The notes under the pieces are model-generated. The model was not told where the DNA came from, made no database searches, and saw only the letters and a list, made by a program, of their open reading frames with translations. Positions 55,943-64,000 of a DNA stretch of 64,000 bases are shown here, in pieces; the first letter of the stretch is position 1; each line of letters begins with the position of its first letter. The stretch spans positions 124,001 to 188,000 of the forward strand of contig NBIV01000064.1 of NCBI GenBank assembly GCA_003194525.1. The letters are read 5' to 3'. The position numbers and the translations under genes are program-made. The stretch is from Gracilariopsis chorda. Lineage: Eukaryota; Rhodophyta; Florideophyceae; Gracilariales; Gracilariaceae.

Positions 55943-55947
55943 TATCT
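55943..55947. repeat. Target-site duplication TATCT, right copy (gypsy-1)
   Basis: Identical to 29593-29597. Confidence 0.88.
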
Positions 55948-56774
55948 CATCAAGTTTTGGCGTGTTCCCGCGAAAGCGATGGCTATTGCGGGACATTGTC
56001 AGGGAATCACGGCAGTCCTAACCCTTTACACGTTGCGTTTTGCACAGAAGTATATTTCAACAACAATGTCATAGGCGACCTTGCTGATTCTATCGCTTTT
56101 CCAAAAAAAGCGCCCACTCCTGGCCACCAAAAGAAAGCTCTGTCAGCAACGGCGCATTGAGCATGATGACGTACTACGATATAGGAGTGGGACGAATGGA
56201 AACTCCTCTTTCGAGAAGAGAAAAACGCAACAAGTTAAAAACTGTTTAATGTCCTCATTAACTCCAGAAGGCCTCCTCTTCCGGCCTTGAGATTAGCATT
56301 CCTGCCCTTATAGAGTTACAGAAGGTTACCTGTACGCCTTAGCCATGCGATTGGTGCATGATGCGTAACAATGACGTCAAGCATAGATAAACTAGGCTCC
56401 AGGAGAGCGCTACATGCCATGTCCCCCAGGGACTGGTGGTTGTAAGGCCGAAAGTGACAAGTTTACAGCAAGTGCGTACCGTTTCAACAAAGCGTGCGCA
56501 GCCCATCTCGCGTTATCAACAATGTCCCTTTGGAGGTGCGGGAAGCCTCATTTAGCCCTTTACCCTTGGTAGAAAATTTTTCGTCCTCCTGCCTCGACAA
56601 TTCTGTCCTCTGATATCTTCAATGGCGCGCACGCCACTACCAAGGGTAATCGTATCAACCTCGGGTTTGAGAAATGAAACCGTCGAAACTGTGATTTTGT
56701 AAGACAGCAGTCGAAGGAGAAGCGTATCTCGTTCTTTGCCGTGTCCCAAGCCTCGCTTCGATCAACATCCGTGC
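55948..56774. other. Intergenic region upstream of the spondin-domain gene
   Basis: No supported gene. The last part leads into the TATA box at 56775. The open stretch on the minus strand (56790-56552) is not supported by any domain. Confidence 0.5.
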
Positions 56775-56782
56775 TATATAAA
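56775..56782 (+). promoter_or_regulatory. TATA box of the spondin-domain gene
   Basis: TATATAAA about 110 bp before the ATG at 56890. The leader between them is C/A/T-rich with CAACA and ACTTTC words. Confidence 0.7.
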
Positions 56783-56889
56783 CCCCACAAGATCTCCTTC
56801 CCGCATCGACAATTCCAACATCCTAACAGCTCTTCTCTAACTACTCATTGATCAACACTTTACACACAACACAACTTTCAACTCTCACT

Positions 56890-57567
56890 ATGATTCGTCA
56901 AGTTACTGTCTTCTTGCTCTCTCTTGCTCTTCTTCAAGCTGTCTCCGCAGACGGACATTGTTCGGGCAAGGCTATCTACAGAGTGTCCTTCCAAAACTTG
57001 TTGACGCCAAAGAACTTTGGCAATCTCATCCCAGAAAACGGTCTGGTGTTCTCTCCGCTCGCTGGTGCTTCTCACTCCAACCGCATCTCCTTCCTGACCA
57101 TCCGTGGCTTCGCCTCCCCGCAAGTGGAGCAGATCGCCGAGACAGGTCAAAACGGACGATTTGTAACTCTCGCCAGGAACCTGCGCAGACAGGGTCGTGG
57201 AGTGCTGCACGTGGCGGCTGCCAAGGGACCCACCATGCCCGGAAACTTCACCAATCTGTTCTACGCCGTCGACTGTGCTCACCCGTTCATCACGATGTTG
57301 GGTATGATTGCCCCATCCCCTGACTGGATTGTGCAGATCAACAACAGAAACATGATCCGTGACGGAAAGTTCATTACTCGCGAATCCGGAACTCTGATTG
57401 CGTACGACGTAGGAACGGACAGTGGCCGCGAGTTCACAAGCCCCGTGGACGCTTCCCTTGACATGCCGACTGAGCCGCAGATGAACATTGCACCGCTGGT
57501 TGAAGACGAAACCGATCGATTCCAGGGCCGTGTCGTGGGCCGTTTCCACATCCAGAGGATCAAGTGA
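56890..57567 (+). CDS. Secreted spondin-N-domain protein
   Basis: 225 codons from ATG 56890; a TTG 14 codons upstream is in frame but lies in the leader. Residues 1-20 (MIRQVTVFLLSLALLQAVSA) are a classical signal peptide. The rest fits one spondin_N domain: AIYRVSFQNLLTPKNFG, LVFSPLAGASHSNRISFL, AVDCAHPFITMLGMIAPSPD and WIVQINNRNM. Spondin_N is a beta-sandwich found in extracellular matrix proteins of animals and in secreted bacterial proteins. Matrix or cell-wall location is inferred. Two Cys (HCSGK and VDCAH) may pair. TATA box and AATAAA are both present and no intron is seen. GC content is higher than in surrounding non-coding DNA. Confidence 0.82.
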   Translation: MIRQVTVFLLSLALLQAVSADGHCSGKAIYRVSFQNLLTPKNFGNLIPENGLVFSPLAGASHSNRISFLTIRGFASPQVEQIAETGQNGRFVTLARNLRRQGRGVLHVAAAKGPTMPGNFTNLFYAVDCAHPFITMLGMIAPSPDWIVQINNRNMIRDGKFITRESGTLIAYDVGTDSGREFTSPVDASLDMPTEPQMNIAPLVEDETDRFQGRVVGRFHIQRIK

Positions 57568-57704
57568 GCGTGATTGCGTCGCGTGAACAATACATGACTT
57601 CAGGATCAGGGACCTTTAGGGTCATCCATGAGATGCTCAATTGTTGCTTCAACATGGAGTATCTGCCCTAGAAGCCTCTTGAACGAAGTATCTAAAACCA
57701 ACTA

Positions 57705-57710
57705 AATAAA
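57705..57710 (+). terminator. AATAAA polyadenylation signal of the spondin-domain gene
   Basis: AATAAA about 138 bp after the TGA at 57565-57567. Confidence 0.6.
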
Positions 57711-57926
57711 CACGTAAAGTGAGGTATTGTTTTCGGCCCTCCGGCTTTTAGCTCTTGAAGTGTCCAATTCTTTAGCCGATCTTTCATCATTTGTGAGAGG
57801 ACTGGGTTACAAGAGGTGTACAGCCACACACCGGAAGAAGGTGAGCAGCAATAATTGTACTGAGCTCCCAAACTATTCATTCCATCCAAAGAACATATAA
57901 AATAAATGCTCTTCTTAATTTAATAG

Positions 57927-57974
57927 CAATCGTCACTGAATCAATGTTTCTGAACATTGATTCAGTGACGATTG
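57927..57974. repeat. Perfect 22 bp inverted repeat with 4-base loop
   Basis: Left arm 57927-57948 (CAATCGTCACTGAATCAATG...) and right arm 57953-57974 are exact complements, with loop TCTG. It lies between the convergent spondin and DM9 genes. It may be a MITE remnant or a transcribed hairpin. Confidence 0.9.
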
Positions 57975-58494
57975 AACATGTTCAGCGTTGCTCGTAGGGA
58001 AGATTCTAACAGTTAGTCCCAGAAAGGGTACTTTCTACGAAATTTGAAGTCACAGCCGATTACAAGCAACTCACTTCCGTCAGGTGTCCCTGCCTCCGCA
58101 GCATACCAAGCCATGCTTTCACAATGAGTGTAAGATCGGGTTTTCGAATGGGGCTGGCAACCCAGATGTCCTTTTTCGACAGTCGAAAGCGTACGATAGT
58201 CTTCAAGAAAGCAACGGCTAATCTGCTGATAGTAGTTGTTATGGCTTTCAGTGCCACCTCTTCTACGGCCCATGCATTCAAGGAGCAACCCAGCTTTGGT
58301 GTCATGCAACAGCTCTAGATACGCAAACCATTTTACTCAATCTCTTGGCTGCCAGCTAAAAGGCAATTGAAAACATTACCCTCTTCTCTAGTCTATTGAC
58401 AGTCATGTCGACAGATACAGAGTACTCTAAAACAGAGCGTACGTCACGTACAGTTGCCGAACAAATTGATAATAGAGCTCCCAGTTGCACATGT

Positions 58495-59364
58495 TTAGGC
58501 GACACAGAGAACTTCGTACGTAGTGGCACCAATTTCCCTGCCTCCGTATGGGAAAAGCACTCCACCATGGGACTTGATCATCTTACCGGGCACTTTAATA
58601 CCCTCGTGATCAGCTCTGCCGACAAACTCAGGCTCGCCGCTACTGGTCTTGCCACCAACAACAGCATTTGGAGGAATTTCGCCCATGCTGGCCTGCACCC
58701 AGGTCACTTCAATGCCGGTAGGATTGGTGAGCACCTCGTAGGTGAAGAAGCTGTTCTCCTTTCCTCCCCACGGAATAAAAGCACCTCCAGCTTCCTTGAC
58801 CATTTTGCCGGGCGTCAGTTCACCTTCGATCTCAGCCCGCGCCACATACACCTTGTTTCCATTCTTCTCCTCTCCACCTTGAATGGCACCTTCCGGCACC
58901 TCGCCCCTGCTGGCCTCTTTCCATGCAAACGGGTATACCAGGACTTCATATGTAGTGGCGCCAACTTCCTTTCCTCCGTACGGGAACAACACTCCCCCAT
59001 GAGACTTGATCATCTTTCCCGGTACCATAATGCCCTCATGTTCAGCTCTACCGACGAATTCCGGTTCACCGCTCTTCGTTTTTCCTCCAATAACAGAGGA
59101 ATCAGGAACGCTGCCCATTTGACCAGGCTCCCATCTGAGTTCAATGTCCTTGGGGTTGGTTAGCAGCTCATATGTGAAGAAACTGTTTTCCTTTCCACCC
59201 CAGGGGATGAAAGCGCCACCAGCCTCCTTGACCATCTTACCAGGAGTGAGTTCTTCGCCAATCTCTGCGCGAGCGACGAAGACCTTGTTTCCGTTTTTCT
59301 CCGTTCCGCCCTGCACAGCGTCATCGGGGGCGGCACCATTGGTAAAGGTTTTCCACAGAGACAT
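58495..59364 (-). CDS. Protein with four DM9 repeats (DUF3421)
   Basis: 289 codons from ATG 59364 (MSLWKTFTNGAAPDDAVQGG). Further upstream codons would add a hydrophobic Leu/Phe/Pro stretch with no initiation evidence. The protein is an internal tandem duplication: residues about 1-145 and 146-289 are closely similar. Each half has two DM9 repeats, recognised by VFVARAEIGEELTPGKMVKE, GGAFIPWGGKENSFFTYE, then FVGRAEHEGIMVPGKMIKSH and GGVLFPYGGKE. DM9 proteins of animals bind mannose-type glycans and take part in immunity; the function here is unknown. No signal peptide from this start, so probably cytosolic. Its 3' end faces the spondin gene. Confidence 0.82.
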   Translation of the reverse strand: MSLWKTFTNGAAPDDAVQGGTEKNGNKVFVARAEIGEELTPGKMVKEAGGAFIPWGGKENSFFTYELLTNPKDIELRWEPGQMGSVPDSSVIGGKTKSGEPEFVGRAEHEGIMVPGKMIKSHGGVLFPYGGKEVGATTYEVLVYPFAWKEASRGEVPEGAIQGGEEKNGNKVYVARAEIEGELTPGKMVKEAGGAFIPWGGKENSFFTYEVLTNPTGIEVTWVQASMGEIPPNAVVGGKTSSGEPEFVGRADHEGIKVPGKMIKSHGGVLFPYGGREIGATTYEVLCVA

Positions 59365-60477
59365 TTTAGGTAGGTTGACTGAAGATGAAAGTATGAAAGG
59401 CAGATGGATGCTGAAGAGTGGGGTGAAGAGTGGAGTGAAGAGTGAATTGAAGAGTGGAAGTAGCACAGTAATAGGAGTTGCGGGGTGCTTAAGTATGGAT
59501 AGTTAGGAAGGGTAGATGTATTCGCTGACGATTGCAAGACCAGCAGTGACGGGGATAGCTGTGAACCCTTACCCTCAGCAAGGGATAACTTGTCTACAGC
59601 AGCCACACGAGGGAGAGTGGGTACAGATATCACGAGAGCGAAAACGTCCCTCCAAAACACGAAAGTAATTTGGATACGGTGTTCTCGAGCGTGGGAAGCG
59701 GATCTTGTGGTAAGCATTAACCTATCATGAGAGCACGACGAAAAGGGAGAAGAGTGAATCAAGAGATGTCTATCGATGAAGGGTTTCTCTGCGTTTCGGA
59801 TGTAAGCTTGTAACTAGCCATTCAAATTTCACCGGACGGCTCATAGATAGCTGGGAGGCCTAGACGATGGGCAAAGCTCAAAACGATGTTATCGATGGCG
59901 TGATGATAAGATAGGGCTGTTTGTTTGTAATTTAGAACAAGTGGTCACACCATGAACAAGGTGTTGAACGCGTCGACAGCTTTTCCGCATCATGAGATTG
60001 ATTTCCACCGGTGTCAAGCAAAACGCAACAGTCGCAATGAACGCATCAGCAAAAGCGGTCCATCTTTATGTTTGTTCGGAGCAGCAGCTGGGACGGAAGT
60101 ATATTGTGGACTAGTTTTTTTCTGATTGAGATCGAAAAATCGTAGGGCTGCGGCATTGCAAGGGAAAACTCGATCTGTTGCACACAGTACCCCGCACCCG
60201 CACGCTATTCCGTTGGGAAGAGAGTGAACAGCGCTGACATCAGCGAGGTTGATTTTGGGACAAGAGGTGAAGCACTTGTCTTGTGCAAAGGCTGCGAGTT
60301 ATACGCTTCGTTCGACACAAGTCTCCGGAACCGACGGTAAGTTCCCGGGTAGCCTTCTATCTCTATACCACACGACCATCTCTCTCTGCTTGCTGCCTTA
60401 CCCACAGCATGCTGATTCACCCCCAACCATGGGTAACTTTGAAGCCCGAGAAGGCACGTAGCGGGCGCCGTCGAGAT
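59365..60477. other. Intergenic region between divergent DM9 and ACT-HAD genes
   Basis: 59413-59460 is an imperfect tandem of GAGTGGAGTGAA-like units just upstream of the DM9 start. No gene is supported. Three hairpins follow from 60478. Confidence 0.5.
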
Positions 60478-60609
60478 ACGAGAGATAAGGGTAAACCCTT
60501 TTGGGTTTACCCTTATCTCTCGTGTCTCTTTGGGCACTACCGTAGATAGTGCCCAAAGAGATGGGAAAGTGACCACAATAAACTGTGGCTCAGCCCTTCG
60601 GGCTGAGCC
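60478..60609. repeat. Cluster of three perfect hairpins
   Basis: Hairpin 1: arms 60478-60498 and 60503-60523 (21 bp, loop TTTT). Hairpin 2: arms 60525-60539 and 60547-60561 (15 bp, loop of 7). Hairpin 3: 60587-60609, GGCTCAGCCC / GGGCTGAGCC with a three-base loop (TTC). They occupy almost the whole 130 bp, about 270 bp before the ACT-HAD start. Confidence 0.88.
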
Positions 60610-60875
60610 GATTCCCCCGCTTACCTACCGTAGGGTATAGGTATGATATGCACCCTTGCAACCCTACGCAGGGGCGGTGGACATCCACAACAGAAACACA
60701 GCGATCGCAACCGAAATCGCGAGAGCGATAGATTCACGGAATAATGGCACAGTGTACGTGTGCACGTCGAACACGCCGCGTACATGCCATTCCGAATCAT
60801 TTGAGGGGATTCGGTGGGTTGTGAATTGGAAGTGGCGAGGAGCTGCAAGGCAGAGGTGAGGGCGCGGTGCGCACA

Positions 60876-62102
60876 ATGACGAGCACCGAGAACGTGATCG
60901 TGACGCTGTCCGGCAAGCAGTCGCCGGGCGCGCTGGCGTCGGTGATGCACGTGCTCTCCACGGACGACGCGCATCTCATTGACTTTGGACAAATCGTAGT
61001 GCGCAATCGCTTCATAGCAACCGCCCTGATTTCCACAAAAGGCGCTCATCACACCATCAAGGAGATTCTCCTGCGCGCCCACAAAGCCGCCATTCACGTG
61101 CATTTCAACGTTGCGAATCAGCCGCACTCTCGGTCCACAACCTCTCTTTCGCACTACCAACACCACAATGACCACTTCATTCTCACCGTGTTTTCACCCT
61201 CCGTCATTTCGCCGCACCTGCTCGCCAAACTCACGCACAGTCTGCTCAACAACGACGCCAGAATAGTCGCCATCAGTCCGCTGACAGACGAAACGGACGC
61301 TTTTATGTGCCTGGAAATGACCATCACTCTCGCCGATCAGACCGTTCTTCCCGCGTTGCAACGGCAGTTATTCGAGCTGGGTCGAACCGAAACGCACTGC
61401 GACCTCGCTCTTCAACGCGCAAACGTGTCGAGAAAGGCGAAGCGCATGGTCGTGTTCGACCTCAGTTGGACGCTTGTTCAATGCGACGCCATCAACGTTC
61501 TCCTTCACGCCGCCGACGTTCAAGTACCCCCAGCAGAAGAGCACAAATTCCGCACGGGCGCCATGTCTGGCGTGGAATGGTTACAACTGCGTGTAAAGTT
61601 ACTCAAGGGATTGAACGCGCACAGCATCAACCAAAAAGCAATCCAAAACATGGTGTATACAAACGGTGCCGTGCAACTGTGCAAAGGCCTGAAACGGCTC
61701 GGGTGTAAACTAGCGCTGGTTTCATCCGGGTCCATTCACATTTGTCAAGCCGTTCAACAAGCGCTTTCTCTAGACTTTGTATTCGGCAATGTATTAGAGG
61801 TGGATACAGCCGGTTGTTTCACAGGCACTGTCAAACATCCCGTCATAGACACGCAGAGAAAGGCTGAGTTGGTGGCCATGTTGGCCATGCAAGAACGTAT
61901 CGATACTGAACAGATCATTGCGGTGGGTGATGGACCGGTCAGTTCAAAGATGCTTGCTAGCGTTGGAATGAGTATTGCGTTTGATCAACCAGATGCTGTG
62001 GACGCTGTTCATAGTGGCCGTATAGGGAGCAAGAGTCTTGCCAGTGTACTTTATCTGCTGGGCGTTTCCGGTCATGACTTTCGTACCGTCACGGCTCACT
62101 AG
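60876..62102 (+). CDS. ACT-ACT-HAD protein, phosphoserine phosphatase-like with degenerate active site
   Basis: 408 codons from ATG 60876; a GTG three codons upstream is less likely. Two ACT-type domains (residues about 5-85 and 98-180) precede a HAD domain (190-395). This architecture is that of ACT-containing SerB, the last enzyme of serine synthesis. Motif I should read DxDxT but is VFDLSWTLVQ: Asp195 is kept and the second Asp is Ser197. Motif II is LVSSGS (Ser kept), motif III RKAEL (Lys kept). Motif IV should read GDGxND but is GDGPVSSKML, so Asn-Asp became Val355-Ser356. The AMxGExxFxxS segment is shortened to AMSGVEWLQL. Likely a pseudophosphatase or a changed activity. No signal peptide. 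It converges with the CBM25 gene. Confidence 0.85.
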   Translation: MTSTENVIVTLSGKQSPGALASVMHVLSTDDAHLIDFGQIVVRNRFIATALISTKGAHHTIKEILLRAHKAAIHVHFNVANQPHSRSTTSLSHYQHHNDHFILTVFSPSVISPHLLAKLTHSLLNNDARIVAISPLTDETDAFMCLEMTITLADQTVLPALQRQLFELGRTETHCDLALQRANVSRKAKRMVVFDLSWTLVQCDAINVLLHAADVQVPPAEEHKFRTGAMSGVEWLQLRVKLLKGLNAHSINQKAIQNMVYTNGAVQLCKGLKRLGCKLALVSSGSIHICQAVQQALSLDFVFGNVLEVDTAGCFTGTVKHPVIDTQRKAELVAMLAMQERIDTEQIIAVGDGPVSSKMLASVGMSIAFDQPDAVDAVHSGRIGSKSLASVLYLLGVSGHDFRTVTAH

Positions 62103-62423
62103 CTGGTTTTGAATTGACTGTCTGTCAAGTTGATAATCGGCGCAAGAGAAGCGCCAAACTGGCTATGTGACAAGCGTATGCAGGCGCGTGCTCACCATAT
62201 CTAGCTGGAAGTAGCAAGAATTGTAAAAGTACAATGTACAATTAGAAGCATCGAGCAGCCTGTTTCCGTCCCCCTTGCAGCAGCGCAAGGAGAACAGAGC
62301 GGCGGCGGTACAAACGGGTGTAGCAAGGAGTGAAGTTGTTTAACGCAAAAAGGGCAGAAAAAAGGTGAACGACACAACATGATACAGCTGTTGTGTTAAA
62401 AAAAAGGGAAGAGTGCAGGCAAT
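62103..62423. other. Intergenic region between convergent genes
   Basis: Tail-to-tail spacer of 321 bp between the ACT-HAD and CBM25-like genes. It contains a purine-rich stretch and an A-run at 62399-62406, but no clear AATAAA on either strand. Confidence 0.5.
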
Positions 62424-63164
62424 CTACTGCACAACAGCCGGCATGGCGGTGACAGTTTTGACAACTTTGGAAGCGGGAGGCGGTTGTTCCACAGCATCGG
62501 CAAGCGGTTGACGTTTCAAGTCCGGATCAGAAGGGGATATGTAACGTACAACACCGGCAGAAACTTGATACTTTCCCGGACAGCCAATGAGATAGTTTTT
62601 GTTCAAACGAGAATCCCAGTTTTCGCCGCCGTCATTAAAGGCGCAGGCCATTCTTGAAGCCTCGACAACAATTTCAAAGTGACGGCCTTCCGAGGGTGTC
62701 GAGAGCAGTTTCATAAGCTCGCCCGGCGCCTTGGTCCACTCCAGGTCATCTCTCTGGTAAGAGCAATAGCAGGTGTGCCACAAGTCGGCGCGGAAAGAAA
62801 TCTGAATGAATTTGTCGAGCGGCCTGCAAAGCGTTTGGAAGCACTCATTCGCATCTGCATCGGCGACGCGGCGAATTCCGTGCTCCACGACGTAGCGTCC
62901 GGGCTGCTGGATGGTGTAGTTGTGGCCGTTGTTGTCCTCCCAATTGCGGTCCGTGCCGTTGGTGAGCACGAATTCGATGGGCCGAAAGGGCAGACGGAAG
63001 ACGCGGAAGCCGTCGCGGATGTGCGAGGCGTCGCGTAGTTGGTTTTGCGCGGACGGCTTTGTGAAGGAGCTGTCGGGCAGCTTCTCAAGCAGGTAGCAAA
63101 AACGCATGGACGGCTTGCTGTGAAAGATCTCGATCCACTGTTGTTGCGGGGGGGCGGAGCTCAT
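62424..63164 (-). CDS. Tandem CBM25-like starch-binding protein
   Basis: 246 codons from ATG 63164 (MSSAPPQQQWIEIFHSKPSM). Two similar modules, residues about 8-100 and 118-208. Each ends with the CBM25 signature: IEFVLTNGTDRNWEDNNGHN then YTIQQPGRYVVEHG, and ACAFNDGGENWDSRLNKN then YLIGCPGKYQVSAG. The second also has DDLEWTKAPGELMKL, the W-x-x-x-PG-x-M motif. CBM25 modules bind starch. There is no catalytic domain and no signal peptide, so it probably coats or organises cytosolic starch granules, as expected in red algae. The last 35 residues are Pro/Val-rich. Divergent from the NUS1-like gene with 282 bp between the starts. Confidence 0.82.
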   Translation of the reverse strand: MSSAPPQQQWIEIFHSKPSMRFCYLLEKLPDSSFTKPSAQNQLRDASHIRDGFRVFRLPFRPIEFVLTNGTDRNWEDNNGHNYTIQQPGRYVVEHGIRRVADADANECFQTLCRPLDKFIQISFRADLWHTCYCSYQRDDLEWTKAPGELMKLLSTPSEGRHFEIVVEASRMACAFNDGGENWDSRLNKNYLIGCPGKYQVSAGVVRYISPSDPDLKRQPLADAVEQPPPASKVVKTVTAMPAVVQ

Positions 63165-63446
63165 GGCGGCGGGGAGTGTGTGAACTGTTTAGGTGTTGTT
63201 TGCTTGCGGCGGGCGTTGCAATCTCGGCACGAAGAAGGGCAGCTGCGAACGCGGAGCGCGAAGTGCACATGACATGAACCGTGAGGGGGATCACGACGCC
63301 ACTTGTCACGCGCTAATTGGCGCTGGCACCCGCTGTCAGCGCTGTCAAATCGCGAACAAAAAGAACACTTCTCATACGGTGCGCCACGGCCGGGCGCCAT
63401 CGCCGGAGCGCCCATCGCCGCCCCGCACCCGATCGCGTCCGCTGCC
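63165..63446. promoter_or_regulatory. Shared promoter region of the CBM25-like and NUS1-like genes
   Basis: 282 bp between two divergent ATGs. It contains a GC-rich, TATA-less stretch. A bidirectional promoter is inferred from layout only. Confidence 0.45.
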
Positions 63447-64000
63447 ATGACCGTCTTCCTCAGCAGCGCGTTGCACGTCGCCATCTACGCCGCGCTGCGC
63501 CTCGTCTTCATTCTCCACGACGCCGTCACCAACGCATCCGCCTTTCTCCGCGCCCACGTCGCAGATCGTCTTCAAAAACAGGCGCGTAACAATCGCGCAG
63601 CGCTCAACTTGGACACCCCCCGTCACATCGCCTTCTCCGGCGCGCTCGCCGAGCATCTCCCCCTTCTTGTCGACCACATTCACACGCTTCTTCGCAGCGG
63701 CACGCAACACTTCACGCTGCACGATGCCAGTTTCCGCATCGACCCCGACCGACTTCAACACCTTCTTCAATCCAACCGTAACCGTCAGCAATACACGCTC
63801 ACCGAACTGAGCGCCAAACGCACCACAACAAAGCAAGTCCACACCCACGCCCCCAAAACGCAACCCAACGCCCAACATACAACCATCATCACCGTGGTCC
63901 ATCCCGCCTGCGGACCAAGTCTGTTAACGCGAGCCACCAAACATCTCATTTCGTCGCCAGCTTTTCAAACCGCAAGCCTCAACGCCCAAACAGTCACAGA
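63447..64000 (+). CDS. NUS1-like cis-prenyltransferase subunit, 5' part
   Basis: Open from ATG 63447 to the window end, 184 codons. Residues 8-24 are hydrophobic (LHVAIYAALRLVFIL) and may be the membrane anchor known from NUS1/NgBR. After it comes TPRHIAFSGALAEHLPLLVD, the place where catalytic cis-prenyltransferases have H-x-x-x-x-MDGN-x-R and NUS1 proteins do not. Then GTQHFTLHDASFRIDP, corresponding to the I-x-x-LTLYD-x-x-G region. NUS1 pairs with DHDDS to make dehydrodolichyl diphosphate for N-glycosylation at the ER. The C-terminal RxG motif, which would confirm it, lies outside the window. Assignment is moderately sure. Confidence 0.6.
   Translation, partial: MTVFLSSALHVAIYAALRLVFILHDAVTNASAFLRAHVADRLQKQARNNRAALNLDTPRHIAFSGALAEHLPLLVDHIHTLLRSGTQHFTLHDASFRIDPDRLQHLLQSNRNRQQYTLTELSAKRTTTKQVHTHAPKTQPNAQHTTIITVVHPACGPSLLTRATKHLISSPAFQTASLNAQTVT

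Noticed and set aside
56878-57549. 223-codon minus-strand frame
   Set aside because: Exact shadow of the spondin-domain gene, which has signal peptide, TATA box and AATAAA on the plus strand.
63372-63902. 176-codon minus-strand Gly/Val/Arg-rich frame
   Set aside because: Shadow of the NUS1-like gene; GC-rich codons leave the complement open.

Overview
The window looks like a transposon-rich nuclear contig of a eukaryotic alga, most plausibly a red (florideophyte-like) alga. The host genes at the right end are short, apparently intronless and closely spaced. Some have recognisable TATA boxes and AATAAA signals. One encodes two starch-binding CBM25-like modules, which fits a starch-storing alga. 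Large stretches are nested Ty3/gypsy elements. The taxonomic call is inference: no rRNA, tRNA or organelle marker is present.

Layout. 1-14.5 kb: a decayed tyrosine-recombinase (DIRS/Ngaro-like) retroelement, split inside its reverse transcriptase/RNase H reading frame by a complete 10.6 kb chromovirus (chromovirus-1, 2570-13191, TSD GTCTC). 15.06-15.48 kb: 3' end of a LINE. 15.5-19.7 kb: no supported gene. 19.84-20.34 kb: a small secreted-protein gene of unknown function with a TATA box. 22.5-26.8 kb: a frameshifted Helitron (Rep plus Pif1-like helicase) on the minus strand. 27-29.6 kb: non-coding DNA with local repeats.

29.6-55.9 kb is one matryoshka of mobile elements, and each layer is delimited by its own target-site duplication. 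Gypsy-1 (29598-55942, TSD TATCT) carries an unclassified 0.9 kb element X in its 3' LTR (X1, TSD TTGTA). It carries a second X in gag (X2, TSD TTCTC). X2 was hit by a Tc1/mariner-pogo-like DNA transposon (35157-54596, TSD TA). That transposon was hit by gypsy-2 (37289-54477, TSD GGGGT). Gypsy-2 was hit by chromovirus-2 (42994-52503, TSD AAGGT). Subtracting inner layers gives ordinary sizes: gypsy-1 about 5.0 kb, X about 0.9 kb, pogo-like about 2.2 kb, gypsy-2 about 7.7 kb, chromovirus-2 9.5 kb. Gypsy-2 carries two antisense genes between pol and its 3' LTR, one with a cysteine-protease-like C-terminus. Chromovirus-2 is packed with short GC-stem hairpins.

56.9-64 kb is the gene-bearing host DNA: a secreted spondin-domain protein (+), a four-repeat DM9 protein (-), an ACT-ACT-HAD protein that looks like phosphoserine phosphatase but lacks key acidic residues (+), a tandem CBM25-like starch-binding protein (-), and the start of a NUS1-like cis-prenyltransferase subunit (+) that runs off the window. 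Convergent and divergent pairs are separated by short spacers, two of which contain perfect hairpins.
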